Assembly (NCBI RefSeq): GCF_002953715.1
Contig: NZ_CP025013.1
Coordinates: 186,001-250,000, forward strand
DNA from: Rhizobium leguminosarum
GTDB taxonomy: Bacteria; Pseudomonadota; Alphaproteobacteria; Rhizobiales; Rhizobiaceae
Direction of reading: 5' to 3'
Length of the DNA stretch: 64,000 nt
Part shown: positions 8,889 to 17,781 of the stretch, one piece after another
Numbering within the stretch: position 1 is the stretch's first letter
Layout: each line of letters opens with the position of its first letter
Program-made: the position numbers and the translations under genes
The notes under the pieces: model-generated
What the model was told of the DNA's origin: nothing
Database searches by the model: none
The model's input: only the letters and a program-made list of their open reading frames with translations

Positions 8889-8924
8889 TTGCGTAAACCC
8901 GCAGCTTGTTGCGCAAATCCCGCA
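8889..8924. promoter_or_regulatory. Tandem repeat, probable regulator binding sites upstream of sugar ABC operon
   Basis: Two near-identical units, TTGCGTAAACCCGCA at 8889-8903 and TTGCGCAAATCCCGCA at 8909-8924, lie in direct orientation 20 bp apart, about two helical turns. The second is itself an inverted repeat with TTGCG and CGCAA arms. They lie between the divergent kinase gene and the substrate-binding protein gene, where a NarL-type regulator would be expected to bind. The link to this regulator is inferred. Confidence 0.45.
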
Positions 8925-9085
8925 AACGACTTGCCGCCTTGCCCCTGTACAGGCCGATCGATCTCCCGCATCCTGCCCTTACTGAGAGGAGGAAGCTCAG
9001 TGCAAGAACAATTTTCACTCGGACCCAGTTGGGCCGGCAGGAGTGAAGCGATCCGCCGACCAGCGCGATCATCAGGGAGGAAGAC

Positions 9086-10102
9086 ATGACAATTCGTAAG
9101 ATGCTTCTGGCATCGGCCGCTATTGCTTGCGCCGCGATGCCCGTTTCCGCCTTTGCCGACACGTCGGCCAAGAAGATCGCCCTTTCCAACAACTATGCCG
9201 GCAACTCGTGGCGCCAGGCCATGCTGACGAGCTGGGGCAAGGTGACGGGCGAAGCCGTAAAGGCCGGCATCGTTGCCGCAGCCGACCCTTTCACCACCGC
9301 AGAGAACCAGGCGACGGAACAGGCCGCGCAGATCCAGAACATGATCCTGCAGGGCTATGACGCGATCGTGCTCAACGCCGCCTCGCCGACGGCGCTGAAC
9401 GGCGCGGTCAAGGAGGCCTGCGACGCCGGCATCACCGTCGTTTCCTTCGACGGCATCGTCACCGAGCCCTGCGCCTGGCGCATCGCCGTCAACTTCAAGG
9501 AAATGGGCCGCAGCGAGGTCGAGTACCTGTCGAAGAAAATTCCGGACGGCGGCAACCTGCTCGAGATCCGCGGCCTTGCCGGTGTCTTCGTGGACGACGA
9601 GATCTCGGCCGGCATTCACGAGGGCGTCAAGCAGTTCCCGCAGTTCAAGGTTGTCGGCTCCGTTCACGGCGACTGGGCGCAGGACGTGGCGCAGAAGGCT
9701 GTTGCCGGCATCCTGCCGAGCCTGCCCGACATTGCCGGCGTGGTAACGCAGGGCGGCGACGGCTATGGCGCCGCACAGGCGATTGCCGCGACCGACCGGA
9801 AGATGCCGATCATCATCATGGGCAACCGCGAAGACGAACTGAAGTGGTGGAAGGAGCAGAAGGAGGCGAAGGGCTACGAGACCATGTCCGTATCCATCGC
9901 GCCCGGCGTCTCGACGCTTGCCTTCTGGGTGGCCCAGCAGATCCTCGACGGCAAACAAGTCAAGAAGGACCTCGTCGTCCCCTTCCTGCGCATCGACCAG
10001 GACAATCTCGAAACCAACCTCGCCAATACCCAGGCCGGCGGCGTCGCCAACGTGGAATACACGCAGGCAGACGCAATCAAGGTCATCGAGTCGGCAAAGT
10101 AA
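9086..10102 (+). CDS. Sugar ABC transporter, periplasmic substrate-binding protein
   Basis: A 338-residue Peripla_BP_4 (ribose-binding-like) protein. A Sec signal covers about the first 25 residues (MTIRKMLL then a hydrophobic core, cleavage near AFA-DTS). The mature protein shows the family pattern: NNYAGNSWRQAM at the first strand, NMILQGYDAIVLNAASPTALN, and GVVTQGGDGYGAAQAI. It begins an operon of binding protein, double ATPase, two permeases and a lactonase. A hairpin directly after the gene probably makes this message more abundant than the rest. The actual sugar is not readable. Confidence 0.9.
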   Translation: MTIRKMLLASAAIACAAMPVSAFADTSAKKIALSNNYAGNSWRQAMLTSWGKVTGEAVKAGIVAAADPFTTAENQATEQAAQIQNMILQGYDAIVLNAASPTALNGAVKEACDAGITVVSFDGIVTEPCAWRIAVNFKEMGRSEVEYLSKKIPDGGNLLEIRGLAGVFVDDEISAGIHEGVKQFPQFKVVGSVHGDWAQDVAQKAVAGILPSLPDIAGVVTQGGDGYGAAQAIAATDRKMPIIIMGNREDELKWWKEQKEAKGYETMSVSIAPGVSTLAFWVAQQILDGKQVKKDLVVPFLRIDQDNLETNLANTQAGGVANVEYTQADAIKVIESAK

Positions 10103-10115
10103 TTCTCCCGGCGAC

Positions 10116-10151
10116 TGCCGCGCGGCCGCAGAAGGTCGCGCGGCATTTTTT
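10116..10151 (+). terminator. Intra-operon terminator / attenuator after the binding-protein gene
   Basis: A perfect 9-bp stem (TGCCGCGCG at 10116-10124, CGCGCGGCA at 10137-10145) is followed at once by six T residues, the form of a Rho-independent terminator. It lies 13 nt after the stop codon and ends 10 nt before the ATPase start, so it must be partly read through. This fits the usual excess of binding protein over membrane components. Confidence 0.75.
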
Positions 10152-10161
10152 GCAAGCAGGC

Positions 10162-11625
10162 ATGGCGGGCAGCATGGATGACGTTTTGAAGGCGGTGATC
10201 GCCGTCGATGGCGCCAAGGTGAATTTCGGCGCAGTCAGGGCACTCGATGGCGTGACCCTTCGCGTCATGCCGGGCGAATGCGTCGGGCTCGTCGGGCACA
10301 ACGGAGCCGGCAAGTCCACCATCGTCAGCGTCATCAATGGCGGCCTCACCCCGCACGAAGGAAGTGTGGCGAGCGACGGCGAACGGCTGGAGCGTTATGG
10401 CATCAACGCTGCGCGTGCCCGCGGCGTGCGCTGCGTCTTCCAGGAGCTCTCGCTCTGCCCCAACCTTTCGATCGTCCAGAATACGCGCATCATGCATCGC
10501 CATCTCGGTGGCTTCGGCTGGCGCAGGCGCGCCGCAAAAATCATCGAGACGAGCCTCGACGCCGTCTTTCCCGGCCACGGCATCGACAGCAGCCGGGCCG
10601 TGGGAGATCTTTCGATCGCCGAGCGGCAGATGGTCGAGATATCAATGGCCTTTTCCGACGCCGGCATTCCCCCGAGGCTGGTGATCCTCGACGAGCCGAC
10701 CTCGTCGCTCGATGCAAGCCTTGCCCGCCAGATGCTCGACCATGTCCGCCGCTTCATTGCCGCGGGTGGGTCCGTCATCTTCATCTCGCATATCCTGCAC
10801 GAGATCCTCGAAACCTCCGATCGCATCGTCGTCATGAAGGACGGCCGCGTTGTCGCCGAACGCCCGGCGCAGGGCTTCGACCATCACGGTCTCGTGGAAG
10901 CGATGGGCACCGTTGCAAAGGAGGAGACCAAGCAGCGCTCGGCCCGCGAACAGTCCACCGCCCCGCTCATTCTGTCCCATCAGGCGAAGGGGCTTCCCTT
11001 TGCGGCGCGCAAGGGTGAGATCATCGGACTGGCGGGTCTGGCCGGCCACGGGCAGACTGGGCTGCTGCTCGCCCTGCATGCCGCCCAGTCCAGCAACTGG
11101 CTGCCGGAGCGCGATCCGCTCGTCACCTTCGTCGCCGGCGACCGCCGCCTCAACGGCGTCTTCGAACTGTGGAGCATCCTGCGCAACTTCTCCATCGCCT
11201 CGCTCGGTGATCTCTCCCGGCGTGGTCTCATCCTCGCGGGCGAAGAGGAGGCGAAAGCCACCGACTGGAAGCGGCGGATCGAGATCCGCACGCCCGATAT
11301 GGACAACCGCATCCTGTCGCTTTCCGGCGGCAACCAGCAGAAGGTGCTCTTTGCCCGCGCGCTTGCGACGCGCGCACCTGTCGTGCTGATGGACGACCCG
11401 ATGCGCGGCGTCGATGTCGGCACCAAGCAGGAGGTCTACGCGATCATCCGCGAGGAAGCGGCGCATGGCCGCACCTTCATCTGGTACTCGACCGAAATGG
11501 ACGAGGTCCGCCTCTGCGACCGCGTCTACGTCTTCCGCGAAGGCCGCATCACGGCCGAACTCGCTGGTGACGCCGTCAACGAGACGAATATCATCGCCGC
11601 CTCCTTCGAGGGGGTCGCCGCATGA
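10162..11625 (+). CDS. Sugar ABC transporter, duplicated ATP-binding protein (RbsA/XylG type)
   Basis: A 487-residue tandem ATPase. The first half has Walker A GLVGHNGAGKST, a DLSIAERQMVEIS signature and Walker B LVILDEPTSSLD. The second half has a degenerate Walker A (GLAGLAGHGQTG), as usual in this family, an LSGGNQQKVLFARAL signature and a VVLMDDPMRGVDVG Walker B. It drives the two permeases downstream. The open frame extends upstream into the binding-protein gene, but the first plausible start after the terminator hairpin is ATG 10162; ATG 10174 is the alternative. Its stop overlaps the first permease start by 4 nt. Confidence 0.88.
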   Translation: MAGSMDDVLKAVIAVDGAKVNFGAVRALDGVTLRVMPGECVGLVGHNGAGKSTIVSVINGGLTPHEGSVASDGERLERYGINAARARGVRCVFQELSLCPNLSIVQNTRIMHRHLGGFGWRRRAAKIIETSLDAVFPGHGIDSSRAVGDLSIAERQMVEISMAFSDAGIPPRLVILDEPTSSLDASLARQMLDHVRRFIAAGGSVIFISHILHEILETSDRIVVMKDGRVVAERPAQGFDHHGLVEAMGTVAKEETKQRSAREQSTAPLILSHQAKGLPFAARKGEIIGLAGLAGHGQTGLLLALHAAQSSNWLPERDPLVTFVAGDRRLNGVFELWSILRNFSIASLGDLSRRGLILAGEEEAKATDWKRRIEIRTPDMDNRILSLSGGNQQKVLFARALATRAPVVLMDDPMRGVDVGTKQEVYAIIREEAAHGRTFIWYSTEMDEVRLCDRVYVFREGRITAELAGDAVNETNIIAASFEGVAA

Positions 11626-12569
11626 CGTTCCGGCTGTCGTCCGACGCCATGCGTCTTGCCATTCCCGCCCTGTCGCTGACGCTGCTGCTCGCCGCTGTCT
11701 TCTGGCTGCAGCCGCGCGCCATGAGCTATGTCGGGCTCAACCTGCTGTTCAACCTGGCTGTACCGATCGCGCTTGCGACGATCGCCCAGATGATCGTGAT
11801 GGCGGTCAACGATCTCGATCTCTCGATGGGCGCCTTCGTCAGCTTCGTCGCCTGCGTCACCGCGACCTTTCTGCGAGATGCCCCGGTGACCGGCGTGCTG
11901 ATCCTTGCCGGGGCGATCGCAACCTATGCAGCGCTCGGCATCGTCATCTATCTGCGCAACCTGCCGTCCATAGTCGTGACCCTTGGCATGAGCTTCGTCT
12001 GGGGCGGCCTCGCCGTCCTGCTGCTGCCGGCACCGGGCGGGCAGGCGCCGGACTGGGTGCGCTGGCTGATGACCGTCAAGCCGCCGCTGGCGCCGATGGC
12101 GATCGTCGCCAGCATCGTCATTGCCGCCGTCGCTCATCTTCTCGTCATGCGGTCGTCGCTCGGCGTGCTGATGCGCGGCATCGGCGGTAACCAGCGTTCG
12201 GTCGAGCGCGCCGGCTGGTCGATTGTCGGGGCGCGCGCTGCCGCCTACGGTCTTGCCGGCCTCTTTGCCGTGCTCGCCGGCATCGCCCTCGTCGGCCTGA
12301 CCACCTCGGCCGATGCCAATATCGCGCTGCGTTACACGCTGCTGTCGATCGCCGGCGTCATCCTCGGCGGCGGCGAGTTCATTGGCGGCCGCGTCTTCCC
12401 GATTGGCGCCGTCATCGGCGCGCTGACGCTGACGCTCGCCGGCTCGTTCCTGTCCTTCCTGCGCATCTCACCAGACTGGCAGATCGGGGCTCAGGGCGCG
12501 ATCCTCATCATTGTGCTGGCACTACGGCTGATGCTGAACCGCCTGGAGAAGCGGGAGAAACGCCGATGA
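11622..12569 (+). CDS. Sugar ABC transporter permease 1 (RbsC type)
   Basis: The 315-residue hydrophobic protein has about eight to ten membrane helices and the BPD_transp_2 pattern (DLDLSMGAFVSFVACV near residue 65; GVILGGGEFIGGRVFPIGAVIGAL near the C-terminus). It overlaps the ATPase stop and the second permease start by 4 nt each, so translation of all three is coupled. Two different permeases in one importer imply a heterodimeric channel. Confidence 0.9.
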   Translation: MTFRLSSDAMRLAIPALSLTLLLAAVFWLQPRAMSYVGLNLLFNLAVPIALATIAQMIVMAVNDLDLSMGAFVSFVACVTATFLRDAPVTGVLILAGAIATYAALGIVIYLRNLPSIVVTLGMSFVWGGLAVLLLPAPGGQAPDWVRWLMTVKPPLAPMAIVASIVIAAVAHLLVMRSSLGVLMRGIGGNQRSVERAGWSIVGARAAAYGLAGLFAVLAGIALVGLTTSADANIALRYTLLSIAGVILGGGEFIGGRVFPIGAVIGALTLTLAGSFLSFLRISPDWQIGAQGAILIIVLALRLMLNRLEKREKRR

Positions 12570-13516
12570 CCCCGCTCCTTCGCCTATTTCGTAAACCCTG
12601 GATCTGGTCGTGGCTTGCCGCCTTTGTCGTCTGGTTCCTGACGATCATGGTGACGCTCGGCGCCAGCACGCTTGGCCTGTCGCAGGCAGCCCTCACCTTC
12701 GCGGCCTTCTCGGTCATCGTCGGCATCGGCCAGATGTTCGTCATCACGCTCGGCCCCGGCAACATCGATCTCTCGGTTCCCGCCACCATGACGCTTGCCG
12801 GCACGGTGGCGCTGAAGTTGATGAATGTCGAAAACGGCATGATCCTGCCGGGCCTTCTCGTCGCCATCGTCATCGGTCTTGTCGTTGGTCTCGGCAACTA
12901 TGCGCTCATCAAGGCGCTGCGCATTCCGCCGATCATCGCCACGCTGTCCATGAGCTTCATCGTGCAGTCCGCCGCGATCTGGACGAACCGGGGCTTGCGC
13001 ATCAAGCCTCCGAGCGTGCTGGCGGAATTCACGACGTCGAACGCGCTCGGCGTGCCGAATGTGGCGATCGTCGCTTTCCTCATCTCGCTGCTTGCCTGGT
13101 TCCTGCTCGAGAATACGATCTACGGACGCTGGATCTCGGCGATCGGCCAGAGCATGCCGGCAGCGCGCATGGCCGGCATACCGGTCGACGGCACGCGTTT
13201 CGTCACTTATCTCTTCTGCGCCGTGCTCGCTTCGGTCGCAGGCTATCTGCTCGCCTGTTTCTCCGGCGGCGCAGCGCTCAACATGGGCTCGGAATATCTC
13301 TTGATGTCGATCGCTGTCGTCGTGATCGGCGGTACGGCAGTCGCCGGCGGCGATTCCAACGTGCCGGGGATCTGGGGCGCATCGCTCTTCATGTTCCTGG
13401 TCGTCTCCATGCTCAATACTTATGGGTTCGGCGCGGGCATTCGCCTGATCATGACCGGCCTCATCATCATCAGCGTCATCATGCTCGCCGGCGGTCGCCG
13501 GGCCGGCATGCGATAA
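12566..13516 (+). CDS. Sugar ABC transporter permease 2 (RbsC type)
   Basis: A 316-residue BPD_transp_2 permease, partner of the preceding gene. It shows the characteristic GPGNIDLSVPATMTLAGTV segment near residue 65 and VVVIGGTAVAGGDSNVPGIWGA near residue 250. The N-terminus is a short basic cytoplasmic stretch before the first helix. The gene is followed after 14 nt by the lactonase gene, so it is inside the same transcript. Together with permease 1 it forms the membrane channel for the imported sugar. Confidence 0.9.
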   Translation: MTPLLRLFRKPWIWSWLAAFVVWFLTIMVTLGASTLGLSQAALTFAAFSVIVGIGQMFVITLGPGNIDLSVPATMTLAGTVALKLMNVENGMILPGLLVAIVIGLVVGLGNYALIKALRIPPIIATLSMSFIVQSAAIWTNRGLRIKPPSVLAEFTTSNALGVPNVAIVAFLISLLAWFLLENTIYGRWISAIGQSMPAARMAGIPVDGTRFVTYLFCAVLASVAGYLLACFSGGAALNMGSEYLLMSIAVVVIGGTAVAGGDSNVPGIWGASLFMFLVVSMLNTYGFGAGIRLIMTGLIIISVIMLAGGRRAGMR

Positions 13517-13530
13517 ACGGGAAGACCGCC

Positions 13531-14445
13531 ATGGCCGAGGCCAGCATTTACGAAATCCACGACCCGCGCTTCCGGCAGATGATCGTGACCAGCGCCGGTC
13601 TCGACGAACTCTATTCGGGCTGCCGCTGGGCGGAGGGCCCCGTCTGGTTCAACGACGCCAACCAGCTGCTGTGGAGCGACATACCCAACCAGCGCATGTT
13701 GCGATGGACGCCGGAGAACGGCGTCTCCATCTATCGGCAACCCTCCAACTTCACCAACGGCCATACGCGCGACCGGCAGGGACGGCTGATCTCCTGCGAG
13801 CATGGGACGCGCCGCGTCACCCGCACCGAGGTCGACGGCTCGATCACCGTGCTCGCCGATCGTTTCGAGGGCGCCAGGCTCAATTCGCCGAACGACGTGG
13901 TGGTGAAGTCAGACGGCTCGATCTGGTTCACCGACCCGACCTACGGCATCATGTCGGACTATGAAGGCTTTCGCGCCGAGCCGGAGCAACCGACGCGCAA
14001 CGTCTACCGGCTCGATCCGACGACCGGCGCGCTTGCTGCTGTCGTCACGGATTTCACCCAGCCGAACGGCCTCGCCTTCTCGCCCGACGAGACCATCCTC
14101 TATGTGGCGGATTCGGCAGCCAGCCATGACGAAAGCCTGCCACGTCACATCCGCGCTTTCGACGTGATCGACGGCATCAGGCTTACGAACGGCCGCGTCT
14201 TCTGCCTCATCGACAAAGGCATCCCGGACGGCATTCGCACAGACGTGAACGGGAACCTCTGGTCAAGTGCGGCCGATGGCGTGCATTGCTTCGACTCGAC
14301 CGGCAAACTGATCGGCAAGATCCGCGTACCCCAGACCGTCGCCAACCTCACCTTTGGCGGCCCCCAACGCAACCGGCTGTTCATTGCGGCGACGCGGTCG
14401 GTTTATTCGGTTTATGTCGCGGTGAGTGGGGCGCAGGTGCCGTGA
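13531..14445 (+). CDS. SMP-30/gluconolactonase-family protein
   Basis: A 304-residue six-bladed propeller of the SMP-30/gluconolactonase/LRE family. Typical motifs are GCRWAEGPVWFNDANQLLWSD at the first metal-site strand, LNSPNDVVVKSDGSIWFTDPTYG in the middle (Asn and Asp ligands) and PNGLAFSPDE. These enzymes hydrolyse sugar lactones with a divalent metal. As last gene of the sugar ABC operon it probably opens the lactone formed when the imported sugar is oxidised. The oxidising dehydrogenase is not in this operon; the GMC enzyme that converges with it is only a speculative candidate. Start chosen at ATG 13531. Confidence 0.88.
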   Translation: MAEASIYEIHDPRFRQMIVTSAGLDELYSGCRWAEGPVWFNDANQLLWSDIPNQRMLRWTPENGVSIYRQPSNFTNGHTRDRQGRLISCEHGTRRVTRTEVDGSITVLADRFEGARLNSPNDVVVKSDGSIWFTDPTYGIMSDYEGFRAEPEQPTRNVYRLDPTTGALAAVVTDFTQPNGLAFSPDETILYVADSAASHDESLPRHIRAFDVIDGIRLTNGRVFCLIDKGIPDGIRTDVNGNLWSSAADGVHCFDSTGKLIGKIRVPQTVANLTFGGPQRNRLFIAATRSVYSVYVAVSGAQVP

Positions 14446-14487
14446 GGTTATCGCCTTGCACCAATATGGCGCGAGGCGAACAAAAGC

Positions 14488-14515
14488 TCGGCGGCCCACG
14501 TATGCTGGCCGCCGA
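14488..14515. terminator. Hairpin between convergent lactonase and GMC genes
   Basis: A perfect 9-bp stem (TCGGCGGCC at 14488-14496, GGCCGCCGA at 14507-14515) separates two converging genes. On the minus strand the stem is followed by GCTTTTG, a short U tract, so it most likely terminates the GMC gene. It may also stop the plus-strand operon. Confidence 0.6.
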
Positions 14516-14535
14516 TCTCCACATAAATCTCTTCA

Positions 14536-16167
14536 TCAGACGGGCTGATTGAACCCTCCGCTCGAGTCCGTAAGGCCATGCATGTCCCGGATCAGATCGG
14601 CCGCCCGCTCTCCGATGACAACACAAGGCGCCATCGTGTTGCCGGTGGTGATGCGAGGCATGATCGAGGAGTCTGCGATGCGAAGGCCATCAATACCGTA
14701 CACTTTGAGCTCGTTATCGACCACCGACATTCTGTCGCGTCCCATCTTGGCTGTGCAGGATTGATGCCAATAGGTGACGGCCGATCTGCGGATGAAGTCA
14801 ATCATTCCCGACCGATCGCGCGCGCCTGGCGCTGTCTCTCCTGTCACCAGCGGCGTGAACGCTTCGCTGTTTCCCAGTTCCCGGCATAGCTCCACCGCGG
14901 CCAGGGCAGCAGCCATGTCTTCTGGTTCACTCAAAGAGTTCGGTTCGATCAGGATGGGGTCATTTGTATCCGGGCCGGAGAGCCGTAGTCGACCACGGCT
15001 TTGCGGTTGGGCGAGACCGTTAAACATTGTCCAGCCATGTTCGGGCGTTTGGAGACCCGTCTCGATCGGCGAAGGCACGGCGAACTCCAACTGGCACTGA
15101 AGAATGTCCGGCTGGGCAAGACGCGAGTCGCTTTTCCAATATAGTTTTGCTTCGCAGCCGCTACCACCGATGGTTTCAGGCTTTCGATATGCCCAGGTGC
15201 AGCCGAATGCGAGGTGATCCTGATGATTGCGACCAACACCAGGTAAGTGCTGAACGACAGGAATGCCATGAGCGTGTAACTCATCTTCCGGGCCTATACC
15301 CGACTGCATCAAAACTTTCGGCGTGTTGATCGCGCCAAGCGACAGCACCGTCTCGCAACGCGCCGTGAATTGACGTCGCTGACCATCGACAAGAACCTGG
15401 ACCCCAATCACCCGCTTGCCATCGAAGATGAGACGCGTGACCAGGGCATCGGTCAGCACCGTCAGGTTCGGCCGCGACATGAGCGGACGGACATAGGATC
15501 CGAACACGGATTCCCGCTTGCCATCCCGGATCCGCAGTTCAGCGATCGATGCCCCTCCTGGCCCCTCCATCATTTCACCGTTCGGGCTATCGTAGACGGG
15601 AATGCCGATAGCGGATGCCGCACGCAACAGGGCCTTTGCGATCGGTTGGGGCGCCTGCGGCTGCGCTACGTAGGCCGGTCCTCCCACGCCGCGCCGCGTT
15701 GAGTCCGGAGCGCCGCGCCAGTCTTCGACCCGGCGATAGTAGCCGAGGATCGACTGGTAGCCCCACGTCTCATCGCCGGCTTCAGCAGCAAAGTGGTCCC
15801 AATCTCGCTTGTGTCCTCTGGCCCACACCATGACATTGATGCTCGAACCGCCACCGAGCCCCTTGCCCATGCTGAGAGGAAGACGTCGACCATATAGGCC
15901 CGGGGCCGGTTGTCCAACAAAGCCCCAGTCCCGGCTCGAGCCGAGATTGAGCGGCCACTGCGCAGGGTTCGTAACGGTCTCGGCCTCATCGTCTCCACCC
16001 GCCTCGAGCAGCAGAACATTCGCGTTCCCACTCTCTGCCAGGCGCGCAGCGACAACGGAGCCGCTGGACCCGGCGCCGCAGACGATGAAGTCGAAAACAT
16101 CACCGACCTCGCGCTGAGGAATGGGCGGATTTTCGAGTGCATTTTGGTCATGACTATTCAGCTTCAC
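14536..16167 (-). CDS. GMC-family FAD-dependent oxidoreductase
   Basis: A 543-residue glucose-methanol-choline oxidoreductase. The N-terminal dinucleotide fold is FIVCGAGSSGSVVAARLAES (residues about 28-47), followed by LLLEAGG and the GMC signature GKGLGGGSSINVMVWARG. The C-terminal catalytic region has SAVTYWHQSCTAKMG, containing the active-site His, and ends with a conserved RIADSSIMPRITTGNTMAPCVVIGERAADLI stretch. Such enzymes oxidise alcohols, choline or sugars in the cytoplasm. It stands alone on the minus strand and its substrate is not indicated by close neighbours. Confidence 0.88.
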   Translation of the reverse strand: MKLNSHDQNALENPPIPQREVGDVFDFIVCGAGSSGSVVAARLAESGNANVLLLEAGGDDEAETVTNPAQWPLNLGSSRDWGFVGQPAPGLYGRRLPLSMGKGLGGGSSINVMVWARGHKRDWDHFAAEAGDETWGYQSILGYYRRVEDWRGAPDSTRRGVGGPAYVAQPQAPQPIAKALLRAASAIGIPVYDSPNGEMMEGPGGASIAELRIRDGKRESVFGSYVRPLMSRPNLTVLTDALVTRLIFDGKRVIGVQVLVDGQRRQFTARCETVLSLGAINTPKVLMQSGIGPEDELHAHGIPVVQHLPGVGRNHQDHLAFGCTWAYRKPETIGGSGCEAKLYWKSDSRLAQPDILQCQLEFAVPSPIETGLQTPEHGWTMFNGLAQPQSRGRLRLSGPDTNDPILIEPNSLSEPEDMAAALAAVELCRELGNSEAFTPLVTGETAPGARDRSGMIDFIRRSAVTYWHQSCTAKMGRDRMSVVDNELKVYGIDGLRIADSSIMPRITTGNTMAPCVVIGERAADLIRDMHGLTDSSGGFNQPV

Positions 16168-16361
16168 GTGACTACCTCCGTGAATGGATTCAAAACAATA
16201 GCGAATTTGCTGGGGATCCCCGGGGCGAATGCGGGCAATGGATCCCAGTCCGAGATCGTGCGGCCTTTTATGTGCTCGCTTTAGCCCGACCTCGCTCGGT
16301 TCGACAGCCCCTGCTCGTCGTCATCGGGATAGTGCGGAGTGTCCCGATGAGGCTGCGTCTG

Positions 16362-17156
16362 TCATTGCCTCTTCGCCGAGACGGCCTTAGCGGCCTGATC
16401 AATGGTATCCGCGACCACCTTCGGCTGCGTCATGAACAGGGCGTGGCTTGCCGAAACCTTGGTGATCTTCGCCTTGATGCGCTCTGCCATGTGGATCAGC
16501 ATCGCCTGATCAAATGCCTTGTCCTCGGTAGCAATGACGGCCCAGCTGGGCTTGGTGCGCCACGCAGCATTTTCGAGCTTGGTGCCGAACGCCAACATGT
16601 TGATCGGCACCTGCGCGTCCCTCATGAACGCAACATCGGCGTCGCTGACGTCATGAGCAAAGCCAGCCTTGAACTTTTCCGGGCTGACATATCCGAAACC
16701 ATCCTTGGTGGTCTCGATGACGAACTCCGATGCGGGAGCAAATCCTGCGTATTGCTGTGCCGTTGTCTCGCCAGCATCGGGGGATAGAGCAGAAACATAG
16801 ACGAGGCCTGCAACCTTTGCGTCTATGCCCGCTTCCGTGATGACTGTGCCGCCCCAGGAATGTCCGACGAGAATGACCGGACCGTCCTGCCGCTCAAGCG
16901 CACGTTTGGTGGCTGCGACATCGTCTTCCAGCGAGGTCAGCGGGTTCTGCACGATGGTGACGCGATAGCCGCGCTTTGTCAGATTGTCGTAAACACCCCT
17001 CCAGCCAGAGCCGTCCACAAATGCGCCATGGACGAGAACAACATTTTTTACTGACTGGTTTTGAGGAATGGTGTCGGCGGCGTCCGCCGATATGGCGGCA
17101 GACAATGCGGCGGCGGCTGCGATTGCGGCAACGGTAGTCGTGGTCTTGAGTGTCAT
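16362..17156 (-). CDS. Exported alpha/beta hydrolase
   Basis: The 264-residue protein begins with a long Ala-rich Sec signal (about residues 1-26, ending ADA-ADT) and continues into an alpha/beta hydrolase. Visible are the oxyanion HGAF motif (VLVHGAFVDGSGW), the nucleophile elbow GHSWGG, an acid in ATEDKAF and a C-terminal catalytic His in SASHALF. It belongs to the EstC/salicylate-esterase-like group, which is usually cytoplasmic, so the signal peptide is notable. It is divergent from a MarR/OhrR regulator across a region with two copies of one palindrome and is probably repressed by it. Confidence 0.85.
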   Translation of the reverse strand: MTLKTTTTVAAIAAAAALSAAISADAADTIPQNQSVKNVVLVHGAFVDGSGWRGVYDNLTKRGYRVTIVQNPLTSLEDDVAATKRALERQDGPVILVGHSWGGTVITEAGIDAKVAGLVYVSALSPDAGETTAQQYAGFAPASEFVIETTKDGFGYVSPEKFKAGFAHDVSDADVAFMRDAQVPINMLAFGTKLENAAWRTKPSWAVIATEDKAFDQAMLIHMAERIKAKITKVSASHALFMTQPKVVADTIDQAAKAVSAKRQ

Positions 17157-17171
17157 GGCTTTCTCCTATGA

Positions 17172-17246
17172 GCGATAACTGTTATCGCGATATATATAAG
17201 TTTGCAGACTTCAGCTCAGGCGTCAAGATAATTCTTATCGCGATAT
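17172..17246. promoter_or_regulatory. Twin palindromic operators between hydrolase and MarR genes
   Basis: The sequence TTATCGCGATAT occurs exactly twice, at 17182-17193 and 17235-17246, 53 bp apart, very close to five helical turns. Each contains the perfect 10-bp palindrome TATCGCGATA. The first copy is embedded in a second perfect repeat, GCGATAAC-T-GTTATCGC (17172-17188); the second is preceded by GATAA-TTC-TTATC (17227-17239). Copy 1 lies 26 nt upstream of the hydrolase start and copy 2 lies 48 nt upstream of the regulator start. These are probable binding sites for the MarR protein. Confidence 0.65.
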
Positions 17247-17293
17247 TTAAATTCCTGCTTGCATGGGCTATATGGAGTCTACAGGAGCTCACA

Positions 17294-17761
17294 ATGACCA
17301 AACGCCATAACGACCCGCCCCCTCTGCACGAACAATTGTGCTACGCAATTTATACAGCTGGTATTGCCATCCAGCGCGCTTACAAGCCCCTTCTCGATGA
17401 GCTGGGTCTAACGTACCCGCAGTATCTCGTGCTCAACGTATTATGGAGCGAAGATGGACAAACGGTGGGTGCCATTGCCAACGCCCTTGCCCTGGAATCC
17501 AGCACGCTGACGCCGCTTCTAAAGCGCCTTGAGGTATCCGGCCTGCTACGCAGGACCAGAAACCTGAGCAACGAGCGCCAGGTGTTGATTGCGTTGACCG
17601 GCGAAGGCAGGGCGTTACAGCACAAGGCTGGTTGTCTGAGCGACACCTTGCTTGCTGCCTCGACCCAGACGCCACAGGAATTGGGCGCTCTGAACCGCGA
17701 CGTCCGCCACCTCCGCAACGCGATCTATTCCCAGATCGGCGGGTGGGACGCACCCGTCTGA
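17294..17761 (+). CDS. MarR/OhrR-family transcriptional regulator with N-terminal Cys
   Basis: A 155-residue MarR-type winged-helix protein. The N-terminal HEQLCYAIYTAG segment places a Cys where OhrR proteins carry their redox-reactive cysteine, and LTYPQYLVLNVLW follows as in OhrR. The wing region LKRLEVSGLLRRTRNLSNERQVLIALT is typical. An open frame extends upstream, but ATG 17294 has AGGAG 7 nt before it and gives the usual family length. The divergent partner is an exported hydrolase, not the usual Ohr peroxidase, so the inducing signal may be an organic peroxide, another electrophile or a phenolic ligand. Confidence 0.88.
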   Translation: MTKRHNDPPPLHEQLCYAIYTAGIAIQRAYKPLLDELGLTYPQYLVLNVLWSEDGQTVGAIANALALESSTLTPLLKRLEVSGLLRRTRNLSNERQVLIALTGEGRALQHKAGCLSDTLLAASTQTPQELGALNRDVRHLRNAIYSQIGGWDAPV

Positions 17762-17781
17762 TTTGCCGTGTATGTCGGCGC

